Source: Sphingomonas sp. UBA978 (lineage in GTDB: Bacteria > Pseudomonadota > Alphaproteobacteria > Sphingomonadales > Sphingomonadaceae). Taken from it: a DNA stretch of 64,000 nucleotides. This document shows positions 18,426 to 27,734 of this stretch, piece by piece. The stretch spans positions 460,886-524,885 of the forward strand of contig NZ_DBBS01000021.1 in assembly GCF_002292295.1 (NCBI RefSeq). The letters run 5' to 3'. How positions within the stretch are numbered: the stretch's first letter is position 1; each line of letters starts with the position of its first letter. Below the pieces are notes generated by a model. That model had not been told where the DNA came from. It saw only the letters and a list, made by a program, of their open reading frames with translations, and searched no databases. A program made the position numbers and the translations under genes.

Positions 18426-18569
18426 GGCCGATCGCCATGCAGCCCTGACGGCCTGCAAACGGCGGTTTCGCGCGCTTCCGGTGCTCACGTACCGAAAGTA
18501 ACGCTGCGCTCCGGGTCACGCGAAACCACCGTTTTCGGCACGTCATCATCTGAATGGCGATCGGCCCTA
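18423..18569. repeat. 147-bp imperfect palindromic element
   Basis: The outer arms are a 16-bp perfect inverted repeat: TAGGGCCGATCGCCAT at 18423-18438 and its reverse complement at 18554-18569. A second inner pair, AAACGGCGGTTTCGCG at 18457-18472 and 18519-18534, matches at 15 of 16 positions. The whole could fold as one long hairpin. It starts at the stop codon of the reductase gene and has no open frame of note. It looks like a dispersed palindromic or MITE-like element. The rest of the gap to the mreB gene (18570-18717) holds nothing I recognise. Confidence 0.7.
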
Positions 18570-18717
18570 GGCGGGGCGTGGCGGGCCGCGTATCGCCGTT
18601 CGCGGCGTGCCGGTCGTCGCATGGCGGTTGACGCGGGGGCGCAGAACGCGAAGGCGTGCGCGTCCCCGTGCGGGCATGCCATCGGCCATGCCACCACCAA
18701 CGAAGTAGCTCATCCCC

Positions 18718-19761
18718 TTGCGGCTTTCCCTGCCATTCGGCCTCGCGTCCCAGGACATGGCCATCGACCTCGGCACCGTGAACACGCTGGTGTTCGTCGC
18801 GGGCCGGGGCATCGTCCTCAACGAACCCTCCGTCGTGGCGATCGAGACGCGCGACGGCATTCCCAAGGTGCTGGCGGTCGGCGCCGATGCCAAGCTGATG
18901 ATGGGCAAGACGCCGGAGCATGTCGAAACCATCCGGCCGCTGCGCGACGGGGTGATCGCCGACATCGACGTCGCCGAGCAGATGATCAAGCATTTCATCA
19001 CCAAGGTGCACGGTGGCCCCGGCAAGTTCCAGCGCCGGCCCAAGATGGTGATCTGCGTGCCGGCCGGATCGACGCAGGTCGAACGCCGTGCGATCCGGCA
19101 GGCGGCGATGAACGCCGGCGCGTCGCAGGTGCTGCTGATCGAGGAATCGCTGGCGGCCGCGATCGGGGCGGGGCTGCCGATCACCGCGCCGACCGGCTTC
19201 ATGGTGGTCGACATCGGCGGCGGTACGACGGAGGTCGCGGTGCTGTCGCTCGGCGGGCTCGCCTACAGCAATTCGGTGCGCGTCGGCGGCGACAAGCTGG
19301 ACGAGGCGATCGCCTCGCACATCCGCCGCAAGCACAATCTGATGATCGGCGAGGCGACCGCGGAGCGGATCAAGCACGAGATCGGCATGGCCTGTCGTCC
19401 AGCCGAGGGCGAGGACCGCGAATTGCGCGTGCGCGGTCGCGATCTGGTCGACGGCATTCCCAAGGAGTTGAGCATCGGTCAGGCGGAGGTCGCGGACGCG
19501 ATGGCCGATCTGGTCGCGCAGATCGTCGAGGTGGTGATGAAGACGCTCGAACAGATCGCGCCCGAACTCGCCGCTGACATCGTCGAACAGGGCATCGTGA
19601 TGACCGGCGGCGGCGCGCTGCTGCAACGGATCGACGACGTGCTGAGCCGCGCAACCGGCCTGCCGGTGATCGTCGCCGAGGCGCCGCTGATGTGCGTCGC
19701 GCTCGGCGCCGGGCGCGCATTGGAGGAGCCGGGGTTCAGCGGGGTGCTGAGCGCCAACTGA
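18718..19761 (+). CDS. mreB: Rod shape-determining protein MreB, stand-alone copy
   Basis: The 347-residue actin-like ATPase has the phosphate-1 loop MAIDLGTVNTLVFV, the phosphate-2 motif VVDIGGGTTEVAV, and the adenosine motif VMTGGGALLQ. MreB forms membrane-bound filaments that guide side-wall synthesis. No ATG fits before the actin fold; TTG 18718 is the only sensible start after the in-frame TAG at 18706, and it supplies the short hydrophobic N-terminus (RLSLPFG) that anchors MreB. Downstream there is no mreC or mreD, so this is either a second copy or a displaced one. Confidence 0.9.
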   Translation: MRLSLPFGLASQDMAIDLGTVNTLVFVAGRGIVLNEPSVVAIETRDGIPKVLAVGADAKLMMGKTPEHVETIRPLRDGVIADIDVAEQMIKHFITKVHGGPGKFQRRPKMVICVPAGSTQVERRAIRQAAMNAGASQVLLIEESLAAAIGAGLPITAPTGFMVVDIGGGTTEVAVLSLGGLAYSNSVRVGGDKLDEAIASHIRRKHNLMIGEATAERIKHEIGMACRPAEGEDRELRVRGRDLVDGIPKELSIGQAEVADAMADLVAQIVEVVMKTLEQIAPELAADIVEQGIVMTGGGALLQRIDDVLSRATGLPVIVAEAPLMCVALGAGRALEEPGFSGVLSAN

Positions 19762-19770
19762 ACGATGCGC

Positions 19771-20238
19771 CTAGCCGGAACAGGCTCCCGCGACGTGGCG
19801 GGCGGTCTGGTCGATCGTGATCGCCATCGGCCCCTTCGGCGTCTGTCCCGCCATCTTGAGCCGCCCGGTGAAGCCGGCGGCATCGTAGCTGCCGGACCGG
19901 ACGATCTGCAGCGGCGGTCCCTTCTTTTGCGGACAGGAGAGCGTCTGACTGTAACGGCCGCCGGCGACCTGGACGCTGTCCACGCGGCATTTTGCCTTGG
20001 GATCGGGAGCGAGCAACGCCGCGACGCCGGCCTGTGCGGCGGCGGGCGACAGGCATTTGCGTTCCGTCTTCGAACGGCCCTTCATCATCCGCAGCATGAA
20101 CCCCGGCGCACCGGGGATCACGAGGTCTACCGCCTTCGACACGACGTCCCAGCGCCCGGCCGGGATCGCCTGTGGCGCGACGTCGGCGGCGACGAGGTTG
20201 GCGGGGACGAGGACGAACAGGGGGATCAGCCAGCGCAT
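19771..20238 (-). CDS. DUF3617-family exported protein
   Basis: The 155-residue protein has a signal peptide (LIPLFVLVPANLVAADV) and the short DUF3617 pattern: PAGRWDVVSKAVDLVIPGAP near the start, a KCLSPAAAQ segment, and paired cysteines (KCLS, KCRVD, LSCPQKK). These are small periplasmic proteins of unknown function common in sphingomonads. ATG 20238 is the start that gives a proper leader. It is convergent with mreB, nine bases away. Confidence 0.8.
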   Translation of the reverse strand: MRWLIPLFVLVPANLVAADVAPQAIPAGRWDVVSKAVDLVIPGAPGFMLRMMKGRSKTERKCLSPAAAQAGVAALLAPDPKAKCRVDSVQVAGGRYSQTLSCPQKKGPPLQIVRSGSYDAAGFTGRLKMAGQTPKGPMAITIDQTARHVAGACSG

Positions 20239-20343
20239 GGCCGCGACCGTGCCGTGCGATCGCGTCGGGAACAAGGCCGCATCGTCCCGGCACCGCTCAC
20301 GTTCGTTCAGTCGCCGGTTATCTGCACGCTGTAGAATGCCGGC

Positions 20344-21618
20344 GTGGGGTGGCGTTCCTTCATCAGGCTAGGGGCCATGCTGGCGCTCGTCGGTAGTGGT
20401 CCGGCGGGCGCGCAGACGGCCGTGCCGATCCTGCTGCAGACGCCGGAGCAGGCGCTGGTGCAGGATGCCGACGCGATCGCCGGCACGATCGGCACGTCCA
20501 GCGACGAGGCGTTGCGGCAGTTGCGCCTCCAGCAGGCGAGCGTCGCGGCGACCGACGCGATCGGCACCCGCTTCGCGACGCGGCTGGCCGGCATCGCGAT
20601 CCGGCATCGGCCGTCCTTCGGGATTGACGTATTGCTCACCGGTGCGGCGCCGCAGCCCGACGAGACGCTCGATCTGGCCGGGGAGGCGGTGACCGTCCGG
20701 TTCGTCACCGGCGCGAGCGCGACGCACACCGAACTGGTGCAGGTGATCACCGCCTATCAGGCCACGATCCGCGCCAGCCTGCTCGGAGCGCCCGGCATGG
20801 GGATCGACCCGCGCACCGGCGAACTGGTCGTCATCGTCTCGCCGCGCGACATCGCGCGCGAGGGGGAGGCGCTGTTGCGAGAGCGGCTGGCGGCGCTGAC
20901 GCGGGTGCCGGTGCGGCTGCGTGTCGTCGATCAGCCGACGCTCGACATGGGCGGCGTCGTCGGCGGCGCGCGGGTGATCGGCACGGTGCCGGGCGATCCG
21001 CGCCATTATCTGTGCACCAGCGGCTTCGTCGTCACCGACGGCGTCCGGTCGGGGCTGGCGACCGCCGCGCATTGCCCCGACGCGCTGAATATCCGCGATG
21101 CCGACGGACGCGACCTGGCACTGCCGTTCGTCGGTCAATGGGGCTGGGGCCATCAGGACGTGCAGATCAACGCCAGCCCCGAACCGCTCTCGCCCCTGTT
21201 CTTCGCCGATACCGCAAAAACGCTCAACCGCCCCGTGATGGGCGCGCGCAGCCGGTCGGGGATGCGCGCGGGCGACGTCGTGTGCCACCGCGGCGAGCGC
21301 ACCGGCTATAGCTGTTCGCAGGTCGAACTGACCGACTTCGCGCCGGCGGGCGACCTGTGCGGCGGCGCCTGCCTGCCGACGTGGACGACGGTGTCCGGGC
21401 CGGTGTGCAAGAGCGGCGACAGCGGCAGCCCGGTCTTCCTCGGCACGACCGCCTATGGCATCCTGAAGGGCGGCAGCTATCGTGCCGACGGCAGCTGCGC
21501 ATTCTACTTCTACATGTCGACCGACTATCTGCCGGCCGGGTGGCGATTGCTCACCGCGGACCCGGAATCGGGCGGTCCGGTGCCGCCGGCGGTCGTCAAC
21601 GCGGCTCCGGGGCGCTAA
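20344..21618 (+). CDS. Secreted trypsin-like (S1 family) serine protease
   Basis: The 424-residue protein has a signal peptide (to AGAQ, residue 24), a pro-region of about 170 residues, and a chymotrypsin-fold domain. The catalytic triad is His243 in TAAHC, Asp272 in HQDVQI and Ser360 in KSGDSGSP. Several cysteines suggest disulfides. The layout resembles streptogrisin-type zymogens, where the pro-region assists folding and is then removed. GTG 20344 gives the full signal peptide; ATG 20377 would leave a shorter one. The nearest neighbours have no clear link to it. Confidence 0.82.
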   Translation: MGWRSFIRLGAMLALVGSGPAGAQTAVPILLQTPEQALVQDADAIAGTIGTSSDEALRQLRLQQASVAATDAIGTRFATRLAGIAIRHRPSFGIDVLLTGAAPQPDETLDLAGEAVTVRFVTGASATHTELVQVITAYQATIRASLLGAPGMGIDPRTGELVVIVSPRDIAREGEALLRERLAALTRVPVRLRVVDQPTLDMGGVVGGARVIGTVPGDPRHYLCTSGFVVTDGVRSGLATAAHCPDALNIRDADGRDLALPFVGQWGWGHQDVQINASPEPLSPLFFADTAKTLNRPVMGARSRSGMRAGDVVCHRGERTGYSCSQVELTDFAPAGDLCGGACLPTWTTVSGPVCKSGDSGSPVFLGTTAYGILKGGSYRADGSCAFYFYMSTDYLPAGWRLLTADPESGGPVPPAVVNAAPGR

Positions 21619-21654
21619 GGTCGCGGCCTTACGTCAGGTCTGCGGAGTTACGCG

Positions 21655-23289
21655 TTGGAAGTCATCTCGATCGTCCTGTTCCTGTTGGTGGCCGTGGTGG
21701 TCAGTGGCGCCGCGTCGCGCATGCTGCCCCTGCCGATCCCGACACCGCTGGTGCAGATATTGCTTGGCGGCCTGATCGGGCTGTCCACCTCCTATCGCGT
21801 CGAACTCGATCCCGAACTCTTCCTGCTGCTGTTCCTGCCGCCGCTGCTGTTCCTCGACGGCTGGCGCATCCCCAAGGACGAATTGCTCAAGGATCTGCCG
21901 GTCGTCCTCGAACTGGCGCTGGGGCTGGTGCTGCTGACCGTGCTCGGCATGGGCTTCGTGATCCACTGGATGATCCCGGCGATGCCGCTCGCCGTCGCCT
22001 TCGCGCTGGCGGCGGTGGTGTCGCCGACTGATCCGATCGCGGTGTCGGCGATCGCCGCGCGCGTGCCGATTCCGCGGCGGATGATGCACATCCTCGAGGG
22101 GGAATCGCTGCTCAACGATGCATCGGGCCTCGTCTGCCTGCGCTTCGCGGTCGCGGCGGCGCTGACCGGCAGCTTCTCGCCCGCCGCGGCCGCAGCCAAT
22201 TTCCTGTGGGTCGCCGGGGCGGGGATCCTCACCGGCATCGTCGTGACCGTCGCCGTCACCCGCGCCAAGGCATGGGTGTCGCGCCGCTATGGCGAGGAGA
22301 CCGCCTCGCAAATTCTCGTCAGCCTGCTGATCCCGTTCGGGTCGTACCTGCTCGCCGAACATATCCACGCCTCCGGCATCCTTGCCGCGGTGGCGGCGGG
22401 GGTGACGATGACCTTCGCGGAAATCTCGCGCCAGGCGATGGCCGCGACGCGGATGCGGCGCAATTCGGTCTGGGATACCGTGCAGTTCGCCCTGAACGGC
22501 ATCATCTTCGTGCTGCTCGGCGAACAGCTGCCGGGGGTGCTGGCGGGGGCGGCGCAGACGGTGCGGATCACCGGCCACGGCAATCCGCTGTGGCTGGGCG
22601 TCTATGTCGTCGCGATCGTCGCCGGGCTGGCGGCGCTGCGCTTCGCCTGGGTCTGGGTGTCGCTGCGGCTCACGCTGTTGCGCCAGCGCAAGGGCGCGGA
22701 CGGCGTCAGCCCCGACTGGCGGCTGATCGCGGCGATGTCGCTCGCGGGCGTGCGTGGCGCGATCACGCTGGCCGGCGTGCTGACGCTGCCGCTGGTGCTC
22801 GACGACGGGTCGCCGTTTCCCGCGCGCGATCTCGCGATCTTCCTCGCGGCGGGCGTCATTATCGTCTCGCTCATCATCGCCAGCCTGCTGCTGCCGGTGC
22901 TGCTCAACGGCCTGACGCTGCCGCCGGAGCCGTCGATGCAGGCGGAGGAGGACAAGGCGCGGGTGATCGCCTACGAAGCCGCGATCCGCGAGATCGAGCA
23001 TGCGCAGCACGAACTGGCGGAGGCGAACGGCAACGCCGATTTCTACTCGGCGGCGGGCAGCCGGATCATGGACCTGTACCGCGACCGGATCGAGAGCCGC
23101 AGCCAGGGCGCGCGGGTGGCGGCGGAGGCGCGGTTGCAGGACCGGCTGGAACGCGACCTCCGGCTGCGCGGCCTGAAGGCCGAACGCCGCGCCATTGTCG
23201 ACAGCGCGCGCGACCGGCGCATCGGCAGCGCCACCGCGCAGAAGCTGATCCGCGAGCTCGACCTGCAGGAGGTGCGAACCCGCGGCTGA
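21655..23289 (+). CDS. Na+/H+ antiporter, CPA1 (NhaP) family
   Basis: The 544-residue inner-membrane protein has about 12 hydrophobic segments. The SPTDPIAVSAI and ESLLNDASGLV motifs carry the ion-binding acidic residues of CPA1 antiporters. A hydrophilic C-terminal tail of about 110 residues, rich in charged helices, is cytoplasmic. The family exchanges Na+ (or K+) for H+. The TTG start at 21655 has GGAG seven bases upstream, and no ATG lies before the first membrane segment. Confidence 0.88.
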   Translation: MEVISIVLFLLVAVVVSGAASRMLPLPIPTPLVQILLGGLIGLSTSYRVELDPELFLLLFLPPLLFLDGWRIPKDELLKDLPVVLELALGLVLLTVLGMGFVIHWMIPAMPLAVAFALAAVVSPTDPIAVSAIAARVPIPRRMMHILEGESLLNDASGLVCLRFAVAAALTGSFSPAAAAANFLWVAGAGILTGIVVTVAVTRAKAWVSRRYGEETASQILVSLLIPFGSYLLAEHIHASGILAAVAAGVTMTFAEISRQAMAATRMRRNSVWDTVQFALNGIIFVLLGEQLPGVLAGAAQTVRITGHGNPLWLGVYVVAIVAGLAALRFAWVWVSLRLTLLRQRKGADGVSPDWRLIAAMSLAGVRGAITLAGVLTLPLVLDDGSPFPARDLAIFLAAGVIIVSLIIASLLLPVLLNGLTLPPEPSMQAEEDKARVIAYEAAIREIEHAQHELAEANGNADFYSAAGSRIMDLYRDRIESRSQGARVAAEARLQDRLERDLRLRGLKAERRAIVDSARDRRIGSATAQKLIRELDLQEVRTRG

Positions 23290-23293
23290 CCGG

Positions 23294-25369
23294 TCAGGAC
23301 GCGATGCGCAGCGACAGCCGCAGCGTGCGCGGCTGGCCCGGATAGATCCACACCGGGCTGTACGAGCTGAGCGCGTAGCGTGCGTCGAAGAGATTGTCCG
23401 CCTCCGCCCGCACCGTCAGGCGCCGGGAGAAGGCATATTCCACTGCCGCCTTGGCCTTCACATAGGCCGGCAGCACGAGGCCGCTGGCGTCGACCGCGCC
23501 CGCGCGGTCGCCGACATAGGCCGCGCCGCCGCTGACCGACACGCCGCGCCCCGCCGGATCGAGGAAGCGGCCGAGCACGAACAGCGTGCCGCTGTGCGCG
23601 GGAACGTTGAGCACGCGATCCGTCGCGAAGGCGGCATCGTCGGTCCGGGCGTGCGTCCAGGCGTAATTGGCGATGACCTGCCAGTGCGGCGCGATGCGGA
23701 TCGCTGCGTCGCCCTCGATCCCGCGGCTCGACAGGCTGCCGACCGGCGCGAGGAAATTGGGGTCGGTCGGATCGTTGGTCAGGATGCCGCGCTTGCGGAT
23801 GTCGAACCAGGTCAGCGCAATGTCCACGCCCGGCCAGCGACCGGCGATGCCCAGCTCGTAGCCCTTGCCGGTTTCCGGCGCGAAGCCCTGTCCGGTGCGA
23901 TCGGTACCGGAGTTGAGCACGAAATTCTCGCCCCAATTGGCGTGCACCGCGACGGCATAGGTCAGCCGGTAGCGGCCGCCGACGCGGAAGGTCACCGGCT
24001 GGTCGATCGTCCGCCCGGTCAGGCCGGTGCGATTGTTGCGGATGCGCTGGCGATAGGCGTCGAGCCGCGCGCCGCCCGACAGCGTCAGCCGGTCGCCGAC
24101 GTCCCACATATCCTGCACGTACAGCGTGCCGGACCAGCGCGCCTCGTCATTGTTGGTGAACGGCAGCAGGACCGGCGGCGCCTGGCCATAGACCGGCTGG
24201 AACACGTCGATCGCATAGGGGGCGGCGGCACTCGGATTGCGCCGCATCCAGCGCTCGCCGTACTCGAGGCGATAGCCCTTGATACCGATACTCGGCCGGT
24301 GCGCGCCGAGGCGCCCGGACAGTTCGAGGCGCGCGGACAGGTCGTCGACCGAGAAATCGCGCGAGCGGCGCTGCCGCCAGAGCGTCCGCCCGTCGACCAG
24401 CCGCGACTGGTCCGACGAGAATCCCTTCAGCGTTCCCGTTCGCCAGGCGATGCCGCCGTTCACCGTCCAGTCGCCGAACGTGCCGATGCCGGTCAGCTGG
24501 TGGCGTTCGTTGCGGAAGCGGGTGACGCCGTCGCCGGGCTCGCCGTAGAAGGCGCGGCGCGGGGCGGCATTGGCGTCGTTGCGCAGGGCCGGGATGCCGC
24601 GATCGAACGGCGTGTCGAAATGATTGATCTCCGCCAGATAGGTCAGGCGGACGGCGTCGACCGGCTGCCAGGTGATCGACGGGGAGACGACCCGGCGTTT
24701 CAGCGCGACGAAGTTGCGCCAACCGTCCGAATCCTCCGCGGCGACGACGATCCGCGCGGCCAGCGTCGCCGACAGCGGGCCGGTTGCATCGAGCTCGATC
24801 CGGCGCGTGTCGAACGATCCATAGGTCAGAGTCGCGCTGGCGGCGGGTGCGAAGTCCGGCGTCTTGCTGACGATGTTGACCCGTCCGGCGGGATCGATGT
24901 CGCCGAACAGCGCGCCCGCCGGCCCCTTCAGCAGCTCGACCCGTTCCGCCGTCGCGGGATCGCGGGGCGGGCCCATGCCGCGGTTCGCGAGGAAGCCGTC
25001 GACATAATATTCCGCGCCGCCATCGGGCGTGCCGAGGAAACCGCGGATTGCGAAATTGTCGATCACGCCGCCGCGATTGTTCTGGTTGCTGACGTTGCTG
25101 ACCAGTTCGAGTGCATCGGACAGGCGATAGGCGCCCGCCGCGACCAGCAGGTCGCGCTCGACCGACCGGCTCGACTGCGACGTCCGTTCGGTGACGATGT
25201 CCGACGAGCTCGTCGGATCGGCCCGCGACCGCCGCGTGCCGAGCACGACGATATCGCCCTCGTCCTTTTCCTCCGTGGCGGGGGTATCCGTTTCCGGTTC
25301 GGCGACGGCGGGCGTGGCGGACAGCAACAGGGACGACAGCAGGGCAGCCGTAGAGAAACGGAGGAGCAA
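23294..25369 (-). CDS. TonB-dependent siderophore receptor
   Basis: The 691-residue protein has a signal peptide (AALLSSLLLSATPAVA), a plug with IVVLGTRR, FAIRGFLG, EYYVDGFLANRG, RVELLKGPAGALFGD and the VNIVSKTP pattern found in ferric siderophore receptors of the Fhu/Fec type. It is followed by a barrel ending in RLSLRIAS. It imports iron chelates using TonB energy. An ATGAT-GT-ATCAT palindrome 20 bp upstream of its start suggests iron control. It is convergent with the antiporter gene, four bases apart. Confidence 0.88.
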   Translation of the reverse strand: MLLRFSTAALLSSLLLSATPAVAEPETDTPATEEKDEGDIVVLGTRRSRADPTSSSDIVTERTSQSSRSVERDLLVAAGAYRLSDALELVSNVSNQNNRGGVIDNFAIRGFLGTPDGGAEYYVDGFLANRGMGPPRDPATAERVELLKGPAGALFGDIDPAGRVNIVSKTPDFAPAASATLTYGSFDTRRIELDATGPLSATLAARIVVAAEDSDGWRNFVALKRRVVSPSITWQPVDAVRLTYLAEINHFDTPFDRGIPALRNDANAAPRRAFYGEPGDGVTRFRNERHQLTGIGTFGDWTVNGGIAWRTGTLKGFSSDQSRLVDGRTLWRQRRSRDFSVDDLSARLELSGRLGAHRPSIGIKGYRLEYGERWMRRNPSAAAPYAIDVFQPVYGQAPPVLLPFTNNDEARWSGTLYVQDMWDVGDRLTLSGGARLDAYRQRIRNNRTGLTGRTIDQPVTFRVGGRYRLTYAVAVHANWGENFVLNSGTDRTGQGFAPETGKGYELGIAGRWPGVDIALTWFDIRKRGILTNDPTDPNFLAPVGSLSSRGIEGDAAIRIAPHWQVIANYAWTHARTDDAAFATDRVLNVPAHSGTLFVLGRFLDPAGRGVSVSGGAAYVGDRAGAVDASGLVLPAYVKAKAAVEYAFSRRLTVRAEADNLFDARYALSSYSPVWIYPGQPRTLRLSLRIAS

Positions 25370-25388
25370 GGAACAGCCTTAGAAAGAG

Positions 25389-25400
25389 ATGATGTATCAT
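25389..25400 (-). promoter_or_regulatory. Candidate Fur-type iron box
   Basis: ATGATGTATCAT is a 5-bp inverted repeat with a 2-bp centre, 20 bp upstream of the siderophore receptor start, in an AT-richer patch. It partly matches the GATAATGATAATC core of Fur boxes. The match is loose. Confidence 0.4.
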
Positions 25401-25546
25401 TGCAGGTGGAGGATATGGCGCGGCTCTGTCAACCGGGTAATGCGCGTATCCGGCCCGCCGATGACGCGGGGAGGCAACGAAGCGTGTGGCATCGGCGTAT
25501 ATACCCGCAGGGAGCACCCGCTCCGCACCGATACAGGGAGACGATG

Positions 25547-25888
25547 ATGGCGAAGACTGCTGAAAAGCGCGGCAAGGACGAGACCGCAGCGACCGAAAAG
25601 AAGGTCAAGGCGACCGGCAAGCCCGCCGGTGGCGCGCGCGGCGGCATCACCGCCCCGGTCACGCCGTCGGCAGATCTCGCCGAGATCGTCGGCGACAAGG
25701 ACCTGCCGCGCAGCGAGGTGGTGAGCAAGGTCTGGGCCTATATCAAGAAGCACGACCTGCAGGACGCCAAGGACCGCCGCCAGATCAACGGTGACGACAA
25801 GCTCGTCAGGATCTTCGGCAAGCCGTCGGTCAGCATGTTCGAGATGAACAAGCATCTGAGCGCGCATCTGACCGCCAAAAAGGCCTGA
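25547..25888 (+). CDS. SWIB/MDM2-domain protein
   Basis: The 113-residue protein has a Lys/Ala-rich basic N-terminal tail (to about residue 35), then a SWIB domain: LAEIVGDKDLPRSEVVSKVWAYIKKHDLQD and RRQINGDDKLVRIFG. SWIB proteins occur in eukaryotic chromatin remodelling and in a few bacteria (chlamydiae, alphaproteobacteria). A DNA-binding or nucleoid role is an inference from the basic tail. Two ATGs occur (25544, 25547); GGGAG at 25536 favours the second. Confidence 0.88.
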   Translation: MAKTAEKRGKDETAATEKKVKATGKPAGGARGGITAPVTPSADLAEIVGDKDLPRSEVVSKVWAYIKKHDLQDAKDRRQINGDDKLVRIFGKPSVSMFEMNKHLSAHLTAKKA

Positions 25889-25895
25889 TCCGCCC

Positions 25896-25930
25896 CGACG
25901 AGGGGATCGGCGTGACCGATACCCTCGTCG
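25896..25930 (+). terminator. Strong hairpin after the SWIB gene, probable terminator
   Basis: A 15-bp stem with one mismatch (CGACGAGGGGATCGG with CCGATACCCTCGTCG) closes over CGTGA, eight bases after the SWIB stop. There is no T tract, so it may be a transcript-end stabiliser rather than a classical terminator. Confidence 0.5.
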
Positions 25931-25976
25931 TGCGTGGTTAGGATATCCTCTACCTTTCCGCGCTACGTCGGCGACC

Positions 25977-27734
25977 ATGTCGTCGCCCCGCCAGGAATCT
26001 GCCGAGCCCGATCGGGTTGCCAACGTGCTGGCGGACGCGATCCGCGGCTGTCGCCGGCACCTGATGTTCGCCGCCCTGTTTTCCGGGCTGGTCAACATCC
26101 TGTACCTCGTGCCGTCGATCTTCATGTTGCAGGTCTACGACCGTGTGGTGCCGACCCGTGGCGGCGCGACGCTGCTGCTGCTGACGCTGATTCTGGTCGT
26201 ATCGCTGATCGTGTTCGCGATCCTCGACATGATGCGGATGCGGCTGTTGCTGCGCGCGAGCCTGCGACTGGAGCGGCGGGCGGCGCCCGGCATCCTGCTG
26301 CGCATCCTCGGTGCCGACGATGCGACCGGCGGGCAGCGCAGTCAGGCGATGCGCGATTTCGACACGATCCGCGGCACGCTGACCGGGCCGACGATCATCG
26401 CGCTGTTCGACGCGCCCTGGGCGCCGATCTATATCGGCATCGCCTTCCTGCTCCATCCGTGGATCGGCGTGCTCTCGCTGGTGAGCGCGCTGCTGCTCGG
26501 CGGGATCGCGATCGCCAGCGACCGGGTGACCGCGCGTGCCGCACGGGACACGCAGATGCGCGCGACGCTCGCCACGCGCGAACAGGATGTGTCGATCCAC
26601 GGGTCGGAGGTCGTCCGCGTGATGGGCATGCGGAATGCGGTCATCACCCGGCACCTGCTGGAGCGCGCCGAACTGGTGCGGCGCCAGTCCGCGCTGGCGG
26701 GAACGGCGGGGCAGTTCCTCGCGGTCACCAAGTTCCTGCGCCTGCTGCTGCAATCGCTGGCGCTGGCGCTGGGCGCGTGGCTGGCGATCCGGCAGGATAT
26801 CTCGGGTGGCGCGATCTTTGCCGCCTCGCTGCTGCTGGGGCGTGCCTTGCAGCCGGTCGAACAGATCCTCGGCGCGATGAAGCCGCTGGTGGCGGCGCGC
26901 AACGCATGGCGCGACCTCGACGCCTTCTGCCGCCGGCCGGGTCCCTCGGCGCATGCCACCGCGCTGCCCGCACCGGTGGGGCGAATCGACGTGCGCGGCG
27001 TCACGGTGCTTGCCGACAACAGCGACCGTGCGCTGCTGTCCGACATCGCCTTCTCCGTCGAGCCGGGCCAGATCGTCGCGCTGGTCGGCCCGAGCGGGGC
27101 AGGCAAGTCGACGCTGCTGCGCGTGCTCTCCGGCGCCCTCTCGCCCGACAAGGGCGAGGTGCGGATCGACGGCGCCAGCCTGAGCGACTGGAACCGCGAA
27201 CAGCTCGGCAAGCATATCGGCTTCATGCCGCAGACCCCGTCGCTGTTCCCGACGACCGTCCATACCAACATCTCGCGTTTCCAGTCGGTGCTGTCGGGCG
27301 AGAGCGAGGCGCTGGATGCCGCGGTCGTGCAGGCGGCGCAGGCCGCGGGCGCGCATGAGGTGATCCTCGGCCTGCCCAAGGGCTATGCGACGATGCTGAG
27401 CATGGCGGAGGGATCGGGCCTGTCCGCCGGCCAGAACCAGGCGGTCGCGCTGGCACGCGCCTTGTTCGGGCTGCCGACGATCCTGCTGCTCGACGAACCC
27501 AATGCGCACCTCGATAGCGAGGGCGAGGCGCGGCTGGTGTCGACGCTGGAGGCGATGCGCCGTCGCGGCGCGACGATCGTCGTGTCGACGCACCGCACCG
27601 GCCTGTTGCAGGTGTCGGACAAGATCATGGTTCTGCGCGGCGGCACGATCCAGCTGTTCGACGAACGCGCCAAGGTGGTGCGACCGACGAGCCCGACGGC
27701 GGTGCCCGCAGCCGCAGCGGGAGGCGCACGATGA
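25977..27734 (+). CDS. Type I secretion ABC transporter (PrtD-like permease/ATPase)
   Basis: The 585-residue inner-membrane exporter has a transmembrane domain of about 340 residues (VNILYLVPSIFMLQVYDRV is typical of PrtD-type exporters), then an ATPase with Walker A GPSGAGKST (371-379), a slightly altered signature LSAGQ (482-486), and Walker B LLLDEP (503-508). It has no C39 peptidase domain, so it should carry RTX-type cargo with an uncleaved C-terminal signal. It is translationally coupled (ATGA) to the membrane-fusion protein. The only RTX protein in the window is at 39712-43134. Confidence 0.92.
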   Translation: MSSPRQESAEPDRVANVLADAIRGCRRHLMFAALFSGLVNILYLVPSIFMLQVYDRVVPTRGGATLLLLTLILVVSLIVFAILDMMRMRLLLRASLRLERRAAPGILLRILGADDATGGQRSQAMRDFDTIRGTLTGPTIIALFDAPWAPIYIGIAFLLHPWIGVLSLVSALLLGGIAIASDRVTARAARDTQMRATLATREQDVSIHGSEVVRVMGMRNAVITRHLLERAELVRRQSALAGTAGQFLAVTKFLRLLLQSLALALGAWLAIRQDISGGAIFAASLLLGRALQPVEQILGAMKPLVAARNAWRDLDAFCRRPGPSAHATALPAPVGRIDVRGVTVLADNSDRALLSDIAFSVEPGQIVALVGPSGAGKSTLLRVLSGALSPDKGEVRIDGASLSDWNREQLGKHIGFMPQTPSLFPTTVHTNISRFQSVLSGESEALDAAVVQAAQAAGAHEVILGLPKGYATMLSMAEGSGLSAGQNQAVALARALFGLPTILLLDEPNAHLDSEGEARLVSTLEAMRRRGATIVVSTHRTGLLQVSDKIMVLRGGTIQLFDERAKVVRPTSPTAVPAAAAGGAR

